64,000 nt of DNA. It comes from Arthrobacter sp. E3. GTDB lineage: Bacteria > Actinomycetota > Actinomycetes > Actinomycetales > Micrococcaceae. The stretch lies in contig NZ_JAFMPX010000003.1 in assembly GCF_017353415.1 (NCBI RefSeq), positions 1-64,000 of the forward strand. Direction: 5' to 3'. Both the position numbers and the translations under genes were made by a program. Below are positions 52,401-60,688 of this stretch, piece after piece (positions within the stretch are counted from its first letter, which is position 1; every line of letters begins with the position of its first letter). Under the pieces are notes generated by a model. That model had not been told where the DNA came from. It did not search any database and saw only the letters and a program-made list of their open reading frames with translations.

Positions 52401-53659
52401 GCACGCGGACGCCCGCGTTCTTCGCCAACGTTTCCCTGTATGAAACCTTGGCAGCGGCTCCGGCCCCCCTCATGGACCTCTACGTTGACTGTAAGGCCCC
52501 TGTGGCAGGGATCGGCACAGAGGCCAGGCCTTTCAACTCGATGGAACAATTCCGTCAGACTGAAATCGCCACAAGTGCAGCCATTCATTTCAAGGCTGGC
52601 ACTGACTGTGCAGCGTCCGACACCCCATTCTGGGGTTACGGCACCGCTGCTGCACCCATCACTGTCACCACCTATGGCGCCGGCACACCTGCATTGATCG
52701 GCGGAAAGTCCTTGGCGGACAACTTCGCCAAGCGCGCTGATCAGGGCTGGGTAGTTGACGAGGGCATGGCACCTGCCACTCCCACCGTCACAGTGGAGAC
52801 TGGTACCGTAACTGCCGGAGAAACCAACAAACTCACGTTGACTGGCTTCACTCCCGGTCAGGACGTCACTGTTGAATTGCGCCCTGGTGCAATCAACTTG
52901 GGCAAGGCAACCGCCGATGCCCAGGGCAGCGCCACTTTGACCGTCACGATTCCGGCCGATACCTCGGCAGGAGACTTCACCATCGTTGCCACTCAGAGAG
53001 CAAGTTCAGCTTTAGCTTCCCTCAAAGTCAACGCGGCCGTAGTGACGCCCACAGCGACTGCTACGGCTACGGCTACGGCTACGGCTACGGCAACACCCAC
53101 GGAGACGCCCACTGCTACTGCTACGGTTACTCCTGATGCCACCACCCCTCCGGCGGCGGAGGAGCCTTCAGGTACGCTGAGCTCGACAACAGTGGCAGCA
53201 GGTGCTGATCTGACAATCACCGGCGAGAACTTCAAGTCGGGCAGCACTGCGACGTTCACGTTGCATTCAGATCCCGTTGTGCTGGGTACCTCCACTGTCG
53301 CGACGGACGGGAGCGTAGCCCTCACCACGAAGGTGCCTGAAACGGTTCCGGCTGGTGCGCACGCAGTGATCATCACCGGCACTGACAACGCTGGGGAGAG
53401 TGCCACAGTCAGCATCTCGCTGACGGTGACCGCTGCCGCAAATGCCACAAGCACGGCAACGACCAGCGCAACTGCAAGCAACTCCGCAACTGCGTCTGCA
53501 ACAACCAAGTCCGGGGCTGCTGCAGGGGCCGGAACAACGAAGGACGATCTAGCCCACACGGGAGCCAATGCCACATCAAGCCTCTTCTTGGCTTTGGCAT
53601 TGTTGATCGCCGGCGGGGTCTTCGTCGTGGTGGTCCGCCGCCGTGGCAAGCGCGCCTAG
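49421..53659 (+). CDS. Secreted, sortase-anchored multidomain GH29 alpha-L-fucosidase
   Basis: A 1412-residue surface enzyme. Order: signal peptide (to about residue 48, ending AAQAAT); two concanavalin-like LamG modules (50-190 and 205-370); GH29 catalytic barrel (about 430-790) with FVHFGINTFYNQEWGHG, VKHHDGFMSFPSRYTDY and nucleophile Asp in VDEVWFDGAQG; an F5/8-type carbohydrate-binding module (about 830-985); a short start of a beta-helix domain (DLYVDCKAPVAG); two Ig-like repeats joined by a Thr/Ala linker; and a LAHTG sorting signal, membrane helix and RRRGKRA tail. LAXTG is the class E sortase motif. It should release L-fucose from host or plant glycans at the cell surface. Confidence 0.9.
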   Translation: MVLPSIGVESRGEGRRRRPASPQKRLKTTALASLAAAGLIGTLLVPALAAQAATSDSLNVGFNGSLVGTSAYTTTGDEIMHGVLQRVSGAEEQVPLSGVKLAGGTQGLRYAPTDMTTGADTADQGFMGEVKFTPTGAADMSTIFSAGGNFYIRAQADELRYGFDSLAGAKWTSNKASVAYPALNNEHALSFHYLPTASGATLTVMLDGVALPTVTSASPAKNGANLGSVFGFGYEVNAQATTRGFSGTLHEVRLAKAATAFNAADFEFQPRPASTDLLDVTYDGTLNANQYTPSSSEVMAGTLARRAGTETIANGVATLTPAGQGLDFTAGDFPLGTAALNKGFVAEAVFTPSGTQVAQGTVIAVGGNLFARYTNSATGFEYGFSSNASGKWVTVAETIPVPEVNKAHTFSMVYVPKSDGTAELIAGMDGKLLTPLKGAQAVKNQSATSTVSFGAEVKEASNTRTFKGTLDKTRFAALTAGYDAAAIKYQELVEAEPEVCEPLLIDPANYVSVSTGDCEANVLAKSALVRPTVPQLEWQEARQTAFVHFGINTFYNQEWGHGTEDPARFNPTDFDADSWVKTLRDNGFRYAVLTVKHHDGFMSFPSRYTDYTVASSPWKGGKGDVVKEFTTAAHKYGMKVGLYMSPADSNQEVDGVFGNGSAKSERTIPTLVAGDDRAGKDLPQFKYQATDYGSFFLNTLYEILTQYGQVDEVWFDGAQGNTAKHETYDYPAFYDMISKLQPHALVAVGGNDIKWIGNEQGTARDNEWGVLPVKTPDDGGKISAITPDGNASLGSTKSMLTAVKTGAANSLHWWPGEADMKLTQGWFAHPNDAPKSPTEMLGKYHDSAGRNAVLLLNVPPTTTGKFAESSNTALAGFTTERAKAFSQDHALGQPVSVNGEASALLTDGNFRSSATQGLAAGQSFEINLGSAKAVDRIALSEDVLNHGQNVDGFLVEAKVNGVWTKVTEAGTVGVLRILKFNTTTAQEFRVTVKGTRTPAFFANVSLYETLAAAPAPLMDLYVDCKAPVAGIGTEARPFNSMEQFRQTEIATSAAIHFKAGTDCAASDTPFWGYGTAAAPITVTTYGAGTPALIGGKSLADNFAKRADQGWVVDEGMAPATPTVTVETGTVTAGETNKLTLTGFTPGQDVTVELRPGAINLGKATADAQGSATLTVTIPADTSAGDFTIVATQRASSALASLKVNAAVVTPTATATATATATATATPTETPTATATVTPDATTPPAAEEPSGTLSSTTVAAGADLTITGENFKSGSTATFTLHSDPVVLGTSTVATDGSVALTTKVPETVPAGAHAVIITGTDNAGESATVSISLTVTAAANATSTATTSATASNSATASATTKSGAAAGAGTTKDDLAHTGANATSSLFLALALLIAGGVFVVVVRRRGKRA
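53061..53090 (+). repeat. Hexanucleotide tandem repeat (CTACGG)5 in the fucosidase linker
   Basis: Five perfect copies of CTACGG, surrounded by decayed ACTGCT copies, encode a Thr-Ala run in the linker between Ig-like modules. A six-base unit can change copy number without breaking the frame, so linker length may vary between strains. Confidence 0.85.
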
Positions 53660-53692
53660 TTCGACTGCAAAATGAGTAACTGAATAAAGGCC

Positions 53693-53721
53693 GTGCCCGG
53701 TGCCTCTGAGGTGCCGGGCAC
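53693..53721 (+). terminator. Terminator after the large fucosidase gene
   Basis: GTGCCCGGTGCC (53693-53704) and GGTGCCGGGCAC (53710-53721) are inverses with a five-base loop, followed by AGTTGTTT, 34 bases after the stop. Confidence 0.85.
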
Positions 53722-53810
53722 AGTTGTTTAACGCCGTAGCCGAGACGCCGCCGTCGACATGATTCACGGGATGGACCGTTGCTGCCGGAGCGCCACACCC
53801 AGCAAAGCAA

Positions 53811-53820
53811 ACATCAGACC
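53811..53820. promoter_or_regulatory. Degenerate GntR operator (ACATCAGACC) before the regulator gene
   Basis: Left half of the ACATCNGATGT palindrome plus GA, 15 bases before the regulator ATG. The identical ten bases occur at 58329 before the ABC transporter genes. It may serve autoregulation; the second half-site is poor. Confidence 0.4.
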
Positions 53821-53834
53821 ATTAGACTGTTGGT

Positions 53835-54506
53835 ATGGCCGTAACAGACGAAGCAATCACCAAGATCAAGGACATGATCATTTCCGGAGAGCTCGCCGCA
53901 GGAGATAGGCTGCCTCCCGAGAAGGAACTCAGCGAGAAGCTGGGCCTTTCCCGGAGTTCACTGCGGGAAGCCGTCAAAGCGTTAGAGATCATACGTGTCC
54001 TGGATGTGCGTCGCGGCGATGGCACCTACGTGACCAGTTTGGAGCCGAAGCTGCTTACGGAGGCCATGACGTTCATTGTGGACCTGCATCAGGATGAAAC
54101 CATCCTGGAGATCTTTGAGGTCCGCCGCATGCTTGAACCTGCGGCTGCAGCCACAGCCGCAAGGCTCATCACCGCGGAACAAATCGCCACCCTGCGTGCC
54201 ACGATGGACAACATTGATGAGCAAACCAGCGTTGAATCCCTGGTTGAGCACGATCTTGTGTTCCACGGACTGATCACGGCAGCCGCAAACAACTCCTACT
54301 TGGAGAGTGTGCTGGACTCACTGTCAAGCAGCACTGTCCGTGCCCGTATTTGGCGTGGCCTCACCCAGGAAAAAGCTGTGGACCGCACTCTCTCGGAGCA
54401 TGCGGCCATCATCGAAGCGCTGGAGCGCGGCGACATTGAACTCACCAGGGCCCTGGTGACTGTTCACATCAGTGGCGTAGAGCACTGGCTGCGGCAGGCG
54501 CTCTAG
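53835..54506 (+). CDS. FadR-subfamily GntR regulator (probable fucose regulon repressor)
   Basis: A 223-residue GntR/FCD regulator. The winged-helix part is KIKDMIISGELAAGDRLPPE, then ELSEKLGLSRSSLREAVKAL, with wing RRGDGTYVTS. The FCD effector domain (75-220) shows metal-binding D/H residues in EHDLVFHGLI and SEHAAIIEAL. Placed between the fucosidase and the transporter genes, it is the only regulator in this cluster and the natural candidate for the ACATCNGATGT sites. An intermediate such as L-fuconate could be the inducer; that is inferred. Confidence 0.9.
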   Translation: MAVTDEAITKIKDMIISGELAAGDRLPPEKELSEKLGLSRSSLREAVKALEIIRVLDVRRGDGTYVTSLEPKLLTEAMTFIVDLHQDETILEIFEVRRMLEPAAAATAARLITAEQIATLRATMDNIDEQTSVESLVEHDLVFHGLITAAANNSYLESVLDSLSSSTVRARIWRGLTQEKAVDRTLSEHAAIIEALERGDIELTRALVTVHISGVEHWLRQAL

Positions 54507-54586
54507 GCCCCGCCACACGCAGCAACAGGCGCGCTGGGCGCCGTCGTGCTTGGGATAATCCTTAGCAGGCTAGTGCTTAAACGAAA

Positions 54587-54648
54587 CCGGCCCGCACCGA
54601 TGGCAGGAGAACACGCGAACGTGTTCTCCTGCCATCGGTGCGGGCCGG
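54587..54648. terminator. Perfect 28-bp stem bidirectional terminator
   Basis: Arms 54587-54614 and 54621-54648 are exact inverses (outer end CCGGCCCGCACCGATGG) with a GCGAAC loop. It lies between the regulator (plus) and the end of the transporter operon (minus). Confidence 0.92.
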
Positions 54649-54659
54649 TCCAGTGAAGC

Positions 54660-55643
54660 CTACTCGTACAGGTTCGCGGCGATCTTGGGATCGGCGATGT
54701 TGGTCTTGTCGTACCAGTAGAAGCCGGTGTCGATGACTTTCTCAACCTTTTCGCCCTTGATGGCGGCAACGGCGGCCTTGACCGTCTCGTAGCCGATGCC
54801 CACGGGGTTCTGGGTGACTGCACCAGCCATGAGGCCGTCCTTGATGGCGTCCATCTGGGCCTTACCGGAGTCGAAGCCGACGATGACCAGCTTGCCGGTC
54901 TTGCTCATCTCCTTGACAGCATTGACAATGCCGATGGCTGCGCCTTCGTTGGTGCCGTACATGCCTGCCAAGTCCGGGTTGGCAGTCATCATGGCCTTGG
55001 CGGCATCGGTGGACTTGGCCTGGTCGCCGTCCGCGTACTGCACGTCAACGATCTTGATGTCCGGTGCGTTGGCCTTCATGTAGTCCACGAAGCCATCGCG
55101 ACGGTCGGTGCCTGAGGTGGCCGTCTGGGAGTGGCTGATGATGCCAATCGCGCCCTTGTTACCGAGCAGTTCCGCCATGTGCTTTGCAGCTTCAGCGGCA
55201 GCAGCCTTGTTGTCAGTGGACGCAGTGGCAATGGGGATGTCGGAATCAACACCGGAGTCGAAGGCAATGACGGGGATGTTCTTCGCCTTGGCATCCTGCA
55301 GTACGCCTTCTGCGGCTTTGGAATCCAAAGCTGCCAAGGCCAGTGCCTGGGGGTTCTTGGCCATGGCGTTGTTCAGCTGGTCCATCTGCTGCTGAACGTT
55401 GGTTTCCTTGTCAGGGCCTTCGAAGGAAATCTCAACATCGAATTCCTTGGCTGCCTTTTCCGCGCCTTGCTTCACTGACTGCCAGAACTGGTGCTGGAAG
55501 CCCTTGGAGACAATGGCGATATACGGCTTGCCGCCGGCGCTGGCGCCACCACCGGCAGGCGCAGCGGCCTCCGTGTCACAGGCTGCAAGGCCCAGGGATA
55601 CTGCAGCCACCGAAGCCAGGGCGAGAAATTTTCTTCTTTGCAT
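54660..55643 (-). CDS. Sugar ABC transporter substrate-binding lipoprotein (RbsB-like)
   Basis: A 327-residue periplasmic-binding-protein-type lipoprotein: basic N-terminus MQRRKF, hydrophobic stretch, lipobox SLGLAAC, then a sugar-binding type I fold (YIAIVSKGFQHQFWQSVKQG; VIAFDSGVDSDIPIATASTDN; MYGTNEGAAIGIVNAV). It captures the sugar outside the cell. The ATG at 55643 has AAGGAG before it. Last gene of the transporter operon. L-fucose as substrate follows from the cluster. Confidence 0.93.
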   Translation of the reverse strand: MQRRKFLALASVAAVSLGLAACDTEAAAPAGGGASAGGKPYIAIVSKGFQHQFWQSVKQGAEKAAKEFDVEISFEGPDKETNVQQQMDQLNNAMAKNPQALALAALDSKAAEGVLQDAKAKNIPVIAFDSGVDSDIPIATASTDNKAAAAEAAKHMAELLGNKGAIGIISHSQTATSGTDRRDGFVDYMKANAPDIKIVDVQYADGDQAKSTDAAKAMMTANPDLAGMYGTNEGAAIGIVNAVKEMSKTGKLVIVGFDSGKAQMDAIKDGLMAGAVTQNPVGIGYETVKAAVAAIKGEKVEKVIDTGFYWYDKTNIADPKIAANLYE

Positions 55644-55707
55644 GGGTCTTACTCCTTTGTATAAACAATTGGACAAATCTGTTGCGGGGACCGCGGTTTT
55701 TGAAAAA

Positions 55708-56730
55708 CTATTTGACGGTTTTTTTGCGTCGCACCATGTCCAGGTAGACGGCGAGGATAATGACCACGCCGACGGCAACTTGCTGCCATTCCTGCGGGAT
55801 CGACATGATGGACAGGCCGTTGGTCAGCACCGACATGATCAGCGCACCAATGACGGTGCCGATGATGGAGCCCTTGCCGCCAGCCAGTGACGTTCCGCCA
55901 ATGACGACGGCGGCAATCGCCTGAAGCTCCAAGCCCATGCCACCTGCGGGCTGTGCCGAGTTGAGGCGGGCTGCGGCAATGACGCCGGCCAGCCCGGTGA
56001 AGGCGCCGGCAAATGTGTAGATCATGACGGTCCACTTGGTCACGTTGACACCGGAGAGGGCCGTTGCCTGTTCGTTGCTGCCGATGGAGTACGTGTAGCG
56101 GCCAAGGACGGTCTTGGACAGCACCACTCCCGCCACGATGGCGGCAGCGAACAAGATGAAGACGGCATTGGGGACGACCAGGCCCGGGATCGACTTGCCC
56201 AGGGCAAAGATCGACTGGAAGCCCTCAACTTCGTTGGTGTAGATCGGCTTCGTGCCGGAGATGACCAGGGCCAGGCCGGCAGCTACCATCATCATGGCCA
56301 GTGTGGCGATGAATGAGGGGATCTTCAGCACCGCAACGAAGAAGCCGTTGGTACAACCAATGAGGACACCGAACAGCACGCCGCCGAGCACGCCCACAAT
56401 CATGGGCAGGCCCAACTGGGTCATAAAGTAGGCCGTCATGACCGAGCACAAGGTCATGCCCGTTCCGATGGACAGGTCGATGCCGCCGGTGATGATGACA
56501 AAGGTGGTTCCCAATGCCAAAAGTCCCGTTACCACTGTGGACAGCAGAATATTGGACAGGTTAGCCGCTTGGTAAAAGTTTGAGCTGGCCACGGAGAAGA
56601 AGAGCACCAACGCCAACAGGCTTGCAAACGCAAGTAACTGCTGGAAACTGGCCCGAATCCGGGTGTTGAGTTCTGATTTTTTGTAGCTGGCAACCGTGGC
56701 GGATTGCGCATCTTCCTTGGTCAGTGTCAT
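55708..56730 (-). CDS. Sugar ABC transporter permease (RbsC-like)
   Basis: A 340-residue BPD_transp_2 permease with eight or more membrane segments. Family signature segments include TFVIITGGIDLSIGTGMTL and TGLAGVIAAARLNSAQPAGG, then AIAAVVIGGTSLAGGKGSI. Its ATG overlaps the ATPase stop in TGATG, showing co-translation. It forms the import channel with the ATPase and binding protein. Confidence 0.93.
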   Translation of the reverse strand: MTLTKEDAQSATVASYKKSELNTRIRASFQQLLAFASLLALVLFFSVASSNFYQAANLSNILLSTVVTGLLALGTTFVIITGGIDLSIGTGMTLCSVMTAYFMTQLGLPMIVGVLGGVLFGVLIGCTNGFFVAVLKIPSFIATLAMMMVAAGLALVISGTKPIYTNEVEGFQSIFALGKSIPGLVVPNAVFILFAAAIVAGVVLSKTVLGRYTYSIGSNEQATALSGVNVTKWTVMIYTFAGAFTGLAGVIAAARLNSAQPAGGMGLELQAIAAVVIGGTSLAGGKGSIIGTVIGALIMSVLTNGLSIMSIPQEWQQVAVGVVIILAVYLDMVRRKKTVK

Positions 56731-58295
56731 CAGTTTGCCGTGCTTTCTTGCTTTGAGGCGCTCTGCGCGCTGGACGGTGGGAGGGGTGTCAAGACGGCAC
56801 TTTCAATGTTCTGAGTAGCCAATTCCATAATGTTTTCCTGGTTGGCATCCTCATTGGACAGGAAGCCGGTGAGCCTGCCCTCGCTCATCACGGCAATCCG
56901 GTGCGAGAGCCGCAGCACTTCCGGCAACTCCGAAGAGATCATGATGATGGACTTGCCTTGTGCCACCAAGTCATTGAGCAGCGCGTAGATCTCTTCCTTG
57001 GCGCCAACGTCAATTCCCCGGGTCGGCTCGTCAAAGATCAGGATGTCGCAGTCCTTGACCAGCCATTTGGCAATGACGATCTTTTGCTGGTTACCTCCGG
57101 AGAGGTTCTTGGCGATTTGTGCGCTGGACGGGGTCTTGATGCGCAGTTTGTCGATGTAGGTGGTGGCCGTTGACTTCATGGCCTTGTCATTGATCACACC
57201 CATGCGCGAGAACATCTTCAAGGAGCTCAGTGCGATGTTGTCTTTGACGTCACGCTCCAGCAAGAGGCCCAAATGCTTCCGGTCTTCGGACAGATAGCCC
57301 AAGCCCATGCTGGCTGCCACTGCAGGGTTGCTGATGGTCACGACCTTGCCATTGAGCTCAATGGAACCGGCCGAGATGCGGTCGGCCCCCACAATGGCAC
57401 GTGCGATCTCGGTGCGTCCTGCTCCCATGAGCCCGGCGAAACCAAGGATTTCGCCCTTGTGCAGGTCGAAGTTGATGTTGCGCAGGAAGTCCTTCGTCTC
57501 CAGCCCGGTGACCTTCAGGACAACTTCATCCGTTGGCGCATGGGTTTCCGGACGCTGGTTGCCGGAAATTTCGCGGCCCACCATCAAGTTGATGACTTCG
57601 CGCATGGTGGTGCTGGCCGTGTCGACGGTGTCGATGTACTGACCGTCGCGAATCACTGTGATGCGGTCTGAGATGGCCTTGAGCTCATCCATGCGGTGCG
57701 AGATGTAAATGACACCGGTGTCTTCATTCGTGAAGTTGCGGATCAAATCATGGAGGGTGGCCACTTCAGCGTCGTTCAAAGCAGCGGTGGGCTCATCCAT
57801 GATCAGAATGCGTGATTTGTAGGAGAGCGCCTTGGCAATTTCCACCATCTGCTGTTTGGCAACCGTCAAATCGCCGACGCGCGCCTTGGGATCAAGATCA
57901 ATGTTGATCTGGTTGAACAGCAGGCGGGCCTTGCGGTTCAGCGCGCGCTCACTCAGGAAGACCCCGCCAATGCGGGGCTCGCGGCCAATGTAGATGTTTT
58001 GGGCCACGGTCAGATCCTGCATCAGGTTGAATTCCTGGTGGATGATGCTGATGCCCAGTTCCTGGGCGTGCTTGGTGCCGTTGATGACCACTTGGTCACC
58101 GTCGATTTCAAAGGTGCCCGAATCCGGCACGTAAATACCTGAAAGCAGCTTCATGAGCGTGGATTTGCCGGCGCCATTTTCGCCAACTAGTGCCAAAACC
58201 TCGTTGTGACCGAGATCCAACTGCATCTCGGAGAGCGCCTTGACCCCCGGAAAGCTCTTGTTCACCCCGGATATCCGAAGAAGTTTCTTACTCAT
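56730..58295 (-). CDS. Sugar ABC transporter ATPase, two ABC domains (RbsA/MglA-like)
   Basis: A 521-residue protein with duplicated ABC domains. First: Walker A ALVGENGAGKSTLMKLL, Walker B RILIMDEPTAAL. Second: degenerate P-loop GLMGAGRTEIARAI, signature KNLSGGNQQKIVIAKWL, Walker B ILIFDEPTRGID. It powers sugar import. The ATG at 58295 has AAGGACAG before it. First gene of the transporter operon; a GntR-type palindrome and a half-site lie upstream at 58492 and 58329. Confidence 0.94.
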   Translation of the reverse strand: MSKKLLRISGVNKSFPGVKALSEMQLDLGHNEVLALVGENGAGKSTLMKLLSGIYVPDSGTFEIDGDQVVINGTKHAQELGISIIHQEFNLMQDLTVAQNIYIGREPRIGGVFLSERALNRKARLLFNQINIDLDPKARVGDLTVAKQQMVEIAKALSYKSRILIMDEPTAALNDAEVATLHDLIRNFTNEDTGVIYISHRMDELKAISDRITVIRDGQYIDTVDTASTTMREVINLMVGREISGNQRPETHAPTDEVVLKVTGLETKDFLRNINFDLHKGEILGFAGLMGAGRTEIARAIVGADRISAGSIELNGKVVTISNPAVAASMGLGYLSEDRKHLGLLLERDVKDNIALSSLKMFSRMGVINDKAMKSTATTYIDKLRIKTPSSAQIAKNLSGGNQQKIVIAKWLVKDCDILIFDEPTRGIDVGAKEEIYALLNDLVAQGKSIIMISSELPEVLRLSHRIAVMSEGRLTGFLSNEDANQENIMELATQNIESAVLTPLPPSSAQSASKQESTAN

Positions 58296-58328
58296 GCTGT
58301 CCTTCCAAGCCTCATTCAAAATGATCCG

Positions 58329-58338
58329 ACATCAGACC
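58329..58338. promoter_or_regulatory. Degenerate GntR operator (ACATCAGACC) before the transporter operon
   Basis: Ten bases identical to the site at 53811, 34 bases before the ATPase start. It is a possible second binding site besides 58492. Confidence 0.4.
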
Positions 58339-58491
58339 TCTTTTGAAGCCATTCGCCATTGACCGAAAACTGCATACTTCTACTAATTCGTGAAATATCC
58401 GGCATTAGCCATGTACATCGGGGCTTCCGGCGAACGTGACTTCCATCATGTTATTTTATTTAAAACACAAACACACTTGTTTGGTGCCAAT

Positions 58492-58502
58492 ACATCCGAT
58501 GT
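58492..58502. promoter_or_regulatory. GntR-type operator ACATCCGATGT (transporter promoter)
   Basis: Exact palindrome, extended by T and TTA on the sides, about 200 bases before the ATPase start and just after the end of the lactonase gene. Same form as 63408-63418. Confidence 0.72.
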
Positions 58503-58513
58503 TTACGAAACCG

Positions 58514-59416
58514 TTACCGACGGTACGTACGCTGCGCCGTTCCAGCCCAAACCATTTGTGCATCCGTGGACTCCAGCGAGTTGATCAAGGCGGACAGGAC
58601 GCCCACGGTATCCCCGTAGCTGGCACCAAGCAGGCTCACCGGCCAGTCTCCGCCAAACATCAGCCGTGCCGGGCCAAACGCCTCCAGCGCAGTCTCCCAG
58701 ACCTTGTTCAGTGCTGCTGTTGAAAATTCTGCCGCGTCGGTATGCAGCCCGGATACTTTTGCCACCGTGTTGGGCAGCGAAGCCACGTCGCGCAGCTGTT
58801 GCGCCCAGAGTTTCATCGACTCCGGTGCACCGCCTCGCGGTGGCTTGCCGAGATGGTCAACAACCACTGTAAGTTCCGGCAGCGCACGGGCCAGGTCGGC
58901 CACCTGCCCGAGGTGACGGGGAAAAGCGTCAGGAACATCAAACGGGAGCCCGGCCTGCGCTACCAGGGTCAGAGACTTCCTGACGGACTCCAACTCCAAA
59001 ATGTCGGGCCGTGGATTGTCATGGATCAAGGTGCGCACCCCGCAAAACGCCCGGCTGGCCGTCCACTTTTCCAACAAATCCGCAGTGGCAGCTGGATCTT
59101 CCAACGGCAGCCAACCCACCACTCCAACAATCCAGTCATTGGCTGCGGCCGCGTGCAGCATCGCTTCAGTGTCGGCGGCCGTGTCATCTGCCTGCACCAG
59201 GATCGCCTGGCTCACCCCGGCCACCGAAAGTGCCTGCCGGGCCTGTTCCGGTGTAAACGTGTCGTAGAGGACCCCATGGGCCGGTGTCAGCCACGAATAT
59301 TGACCTGGAGCGGGCTTCCACACATGCAGATGCGAGTCGATGCGCAACGTTGCTGCTCCCAACCTCTCGGCAACAGCGTCATCGTCCCGACCGGCGTCGG
59401 ACGCGCAGCTAGACAT
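58514..59416 (-). CDS. Amidohydrolase-family lactonase (probable L-fuconolactonase)
   Basis: A 300-residue amidohydrolase-2 protein. Metal ligands in RIDSHLHVWKP (H-x-H), His in VVDHLGKPPRG and Asp in MFGGDWPVS. The family includes lactonases of L-fucose, L-rhamnose and galactose catabolism. Here it would open L-fucono-lactone to L-fuconate. The ATG at 59416 overlaps the previous gene's stop; starts at 59431 or 59449 are possible. Last gene of the catabolic operon. Confidence 0.85.
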   Translation of the reverse strand: MSSCASDAGRDDDAVAERLGAATLRIDSHLHVWKPAPGQYSWLTPAHGVLYDTFTPEQARQALSVAGVSQAILVQADDTAADTEAMLHAAAANDWIVGVVGWLPLEDPAATADLLEKWTASRAFCGVRTLIHDNPRPDILELESVRKSLTLVAQAGLPFDVPDAFPRHLGQVADLARALPELTVVVDHLGKPPRGGAPESMKLWAQQLRDVASLPNTVAKVSGLHTDAAEFSTAALNKVWETALEAFGPARLMFGGDWPVSLLGASYGDTVGVLSALINSLESTDAQMVWAGTAQRTYRR

Positions 59417-60377
59417 GAAGGAGGCTTTCATCCAAAAGGCCACGCTCAACCAATGCCGGCCACAAGCCTGCTGGAATAACGGCGGCCATGCGTTCAGCCG
59501 TCTGCTTGATCTGCTTTGCGTTGGAGGCGCCCACCACCACAGTGCAGACCGCCGGGTGGCTCACCGCAAACTGCAGGGCAGCCGCGGGTAACTCCACGCC
59601 GAATTCATCGCAGCAGGCAGCGAGTGCCTTGGCGCGGGCCAGAACGTGCGCCGGGGCGGGCTCATAGTTGTAGTGGGCGTCATCTGGCACCACCGGCCGG
59701 GCCAGCAGGCCTGAGTTGTAGACACCACAGTTGGCCACCTGAACATTGCGTTCCAGGCACAGCGGCAGCAGATCTGCGGCAGCCGGCTGTTCCAACAGTG
59801 AGTAGCGGCCAGCCAGCATAATCACGTCAATGTCGGCACGCGCCACACATTCTGCCAGGGCGTCCGCGGAGTTCGAGCCCACGCCAATTGCCTTGACCAG
59901 ACCTTCTTCGCGCAGCTTTTCAAGCGCGGGCAGTGCCTGGTTGATGCCTGCTTCGAGGTCGTAAACATCGGGGTCGTGCAGGTAGACGATGTCGATGCGG
60001 TCCAGGCCTGTGCGCTCAAGGGAGTCCTCAATGCTGCGGCGAATCCCAGCTTCGGAGGGGTCCCAGTGCCGCACGGTGTCTGCCGGCACATCAAAGCCCT
60101 GCGAATCCCGGGCACCTTCGACGTTCTCCGCCGGCTCCAAGAGCCTGCCAACCTTTGTGGAAATCACAAATTCGTCACGGGGCTTGGTGGCGAGGAATGC
60201 ACCGAGGCGGCGCTCCGACAAACCCAGCCCGTAGTGAGGTGCGGTGTCGAAATAGCGCAGGCCTGCGTCCCAGGCTGCTGCCAAGGTGGCGGCAGCAACG
60301 TCGTCGTCCATGGCGCGGTACAGGTTGCCGATGCCTGCGGCACCGAAGCCCAACCGGCCCAGTTCAGGAAGGCTCAT
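59409..60377 (-). CDS. Aldo/keto reductase (probable L-fucose dehydrogenase)
   Basis: A 322-residue TIM-barrel oxidoreductase. The catalytic tetrad is visible: Asp and Tyr in YFDTAPHYGLGLSERRLG, Lys in FVISTKVGR, His in DIVYLHDPDVYD. It resembles NAD(P)-dependent aldose 1-dehydrogenases that oxidise L-fucose to the lactone. The ATG at 60377 overlaps the mutarotase stop. Its place between mutarotase and lactonase supports that substrate. Confidence 0.88.
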   Translation of the reverse strand: MSLPELGRLGFGAAGIGNLYRAMDDDVAAATLAAAWDAGLRYFDTAPHYGLGLSERRLGAFLATKPRDEFVISTKVGRLLEPAENVEGARDSQGFDVPADTVRHWDPSEAGIRRSIEDSLERTGLDRIDIVYLHDPDVYDLEAGINQALPALEKLREEGLVKAIGVGSNSADALAECVARADIDVIMLAGRYSLLEQPAAADLLPLCLERNVQVANCGVYNSGLLARPVVPDDAHYNYEPAPAHVLARAKALAACCDEFGVELPAAALQFAVSHPAVCTVVVGASNAKQIKQTAERMAAVIPAGLWPALVERGLLDESLLHV

Positions 60378-60688
60378 GGCAGTTCCCACACTTTCGCCAG
60401 GCCCATGTCGTCACCAGAGTAGTCGTCTTCAACTTCGAGCAGTTCGGCCATGACGGCCTGCCAGGCGATGTTGACCGGATTGGTGGCAAGTTCCTTGCGC
60501 ATGGCTTGGTAGTCGGCCACCTCCACCACGTGGAAAAGTTCGCGTCCGCTGCGCCAAATGTTCCATCCGGTAACGCCTGCGGCGCGCAGGGCGGCATCCA
60601 GCTCATCGCTGATGCGGGCATGGACGGAGTCGTACTCCGCCTCCTTGCCAGCTTTCAGACGTGTGTGCAGGGCAATTTTCTGGCTCAT
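60374..60688 (-). CDS. L-rhamnose mutarotase family protein (probable L-fucose mutarotase)
   Basis: A 104-residue dimeric alpha/beta-barrel protein (RhaM family): starts KIALHTRLKAGKEAEYDSVH and shows NIWRSGRELFHVVEV with the active-site His, then WQAVMAELLE. It interconverts sugar anomers so the dehydrogenase sees its preferred form. Overlaps the fucosidase upstream by four bases. Confidence 0.9.
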   Translation of the reverse strand: MSQKIALHTRLKAGKEAEYDSVHARISDELDAALRAAGVTGWNIWRSGRELFHVVEVADYQAMRKELATNPVNIAWQAVMAELLEVEDDYSGDDMGLAKVWELP

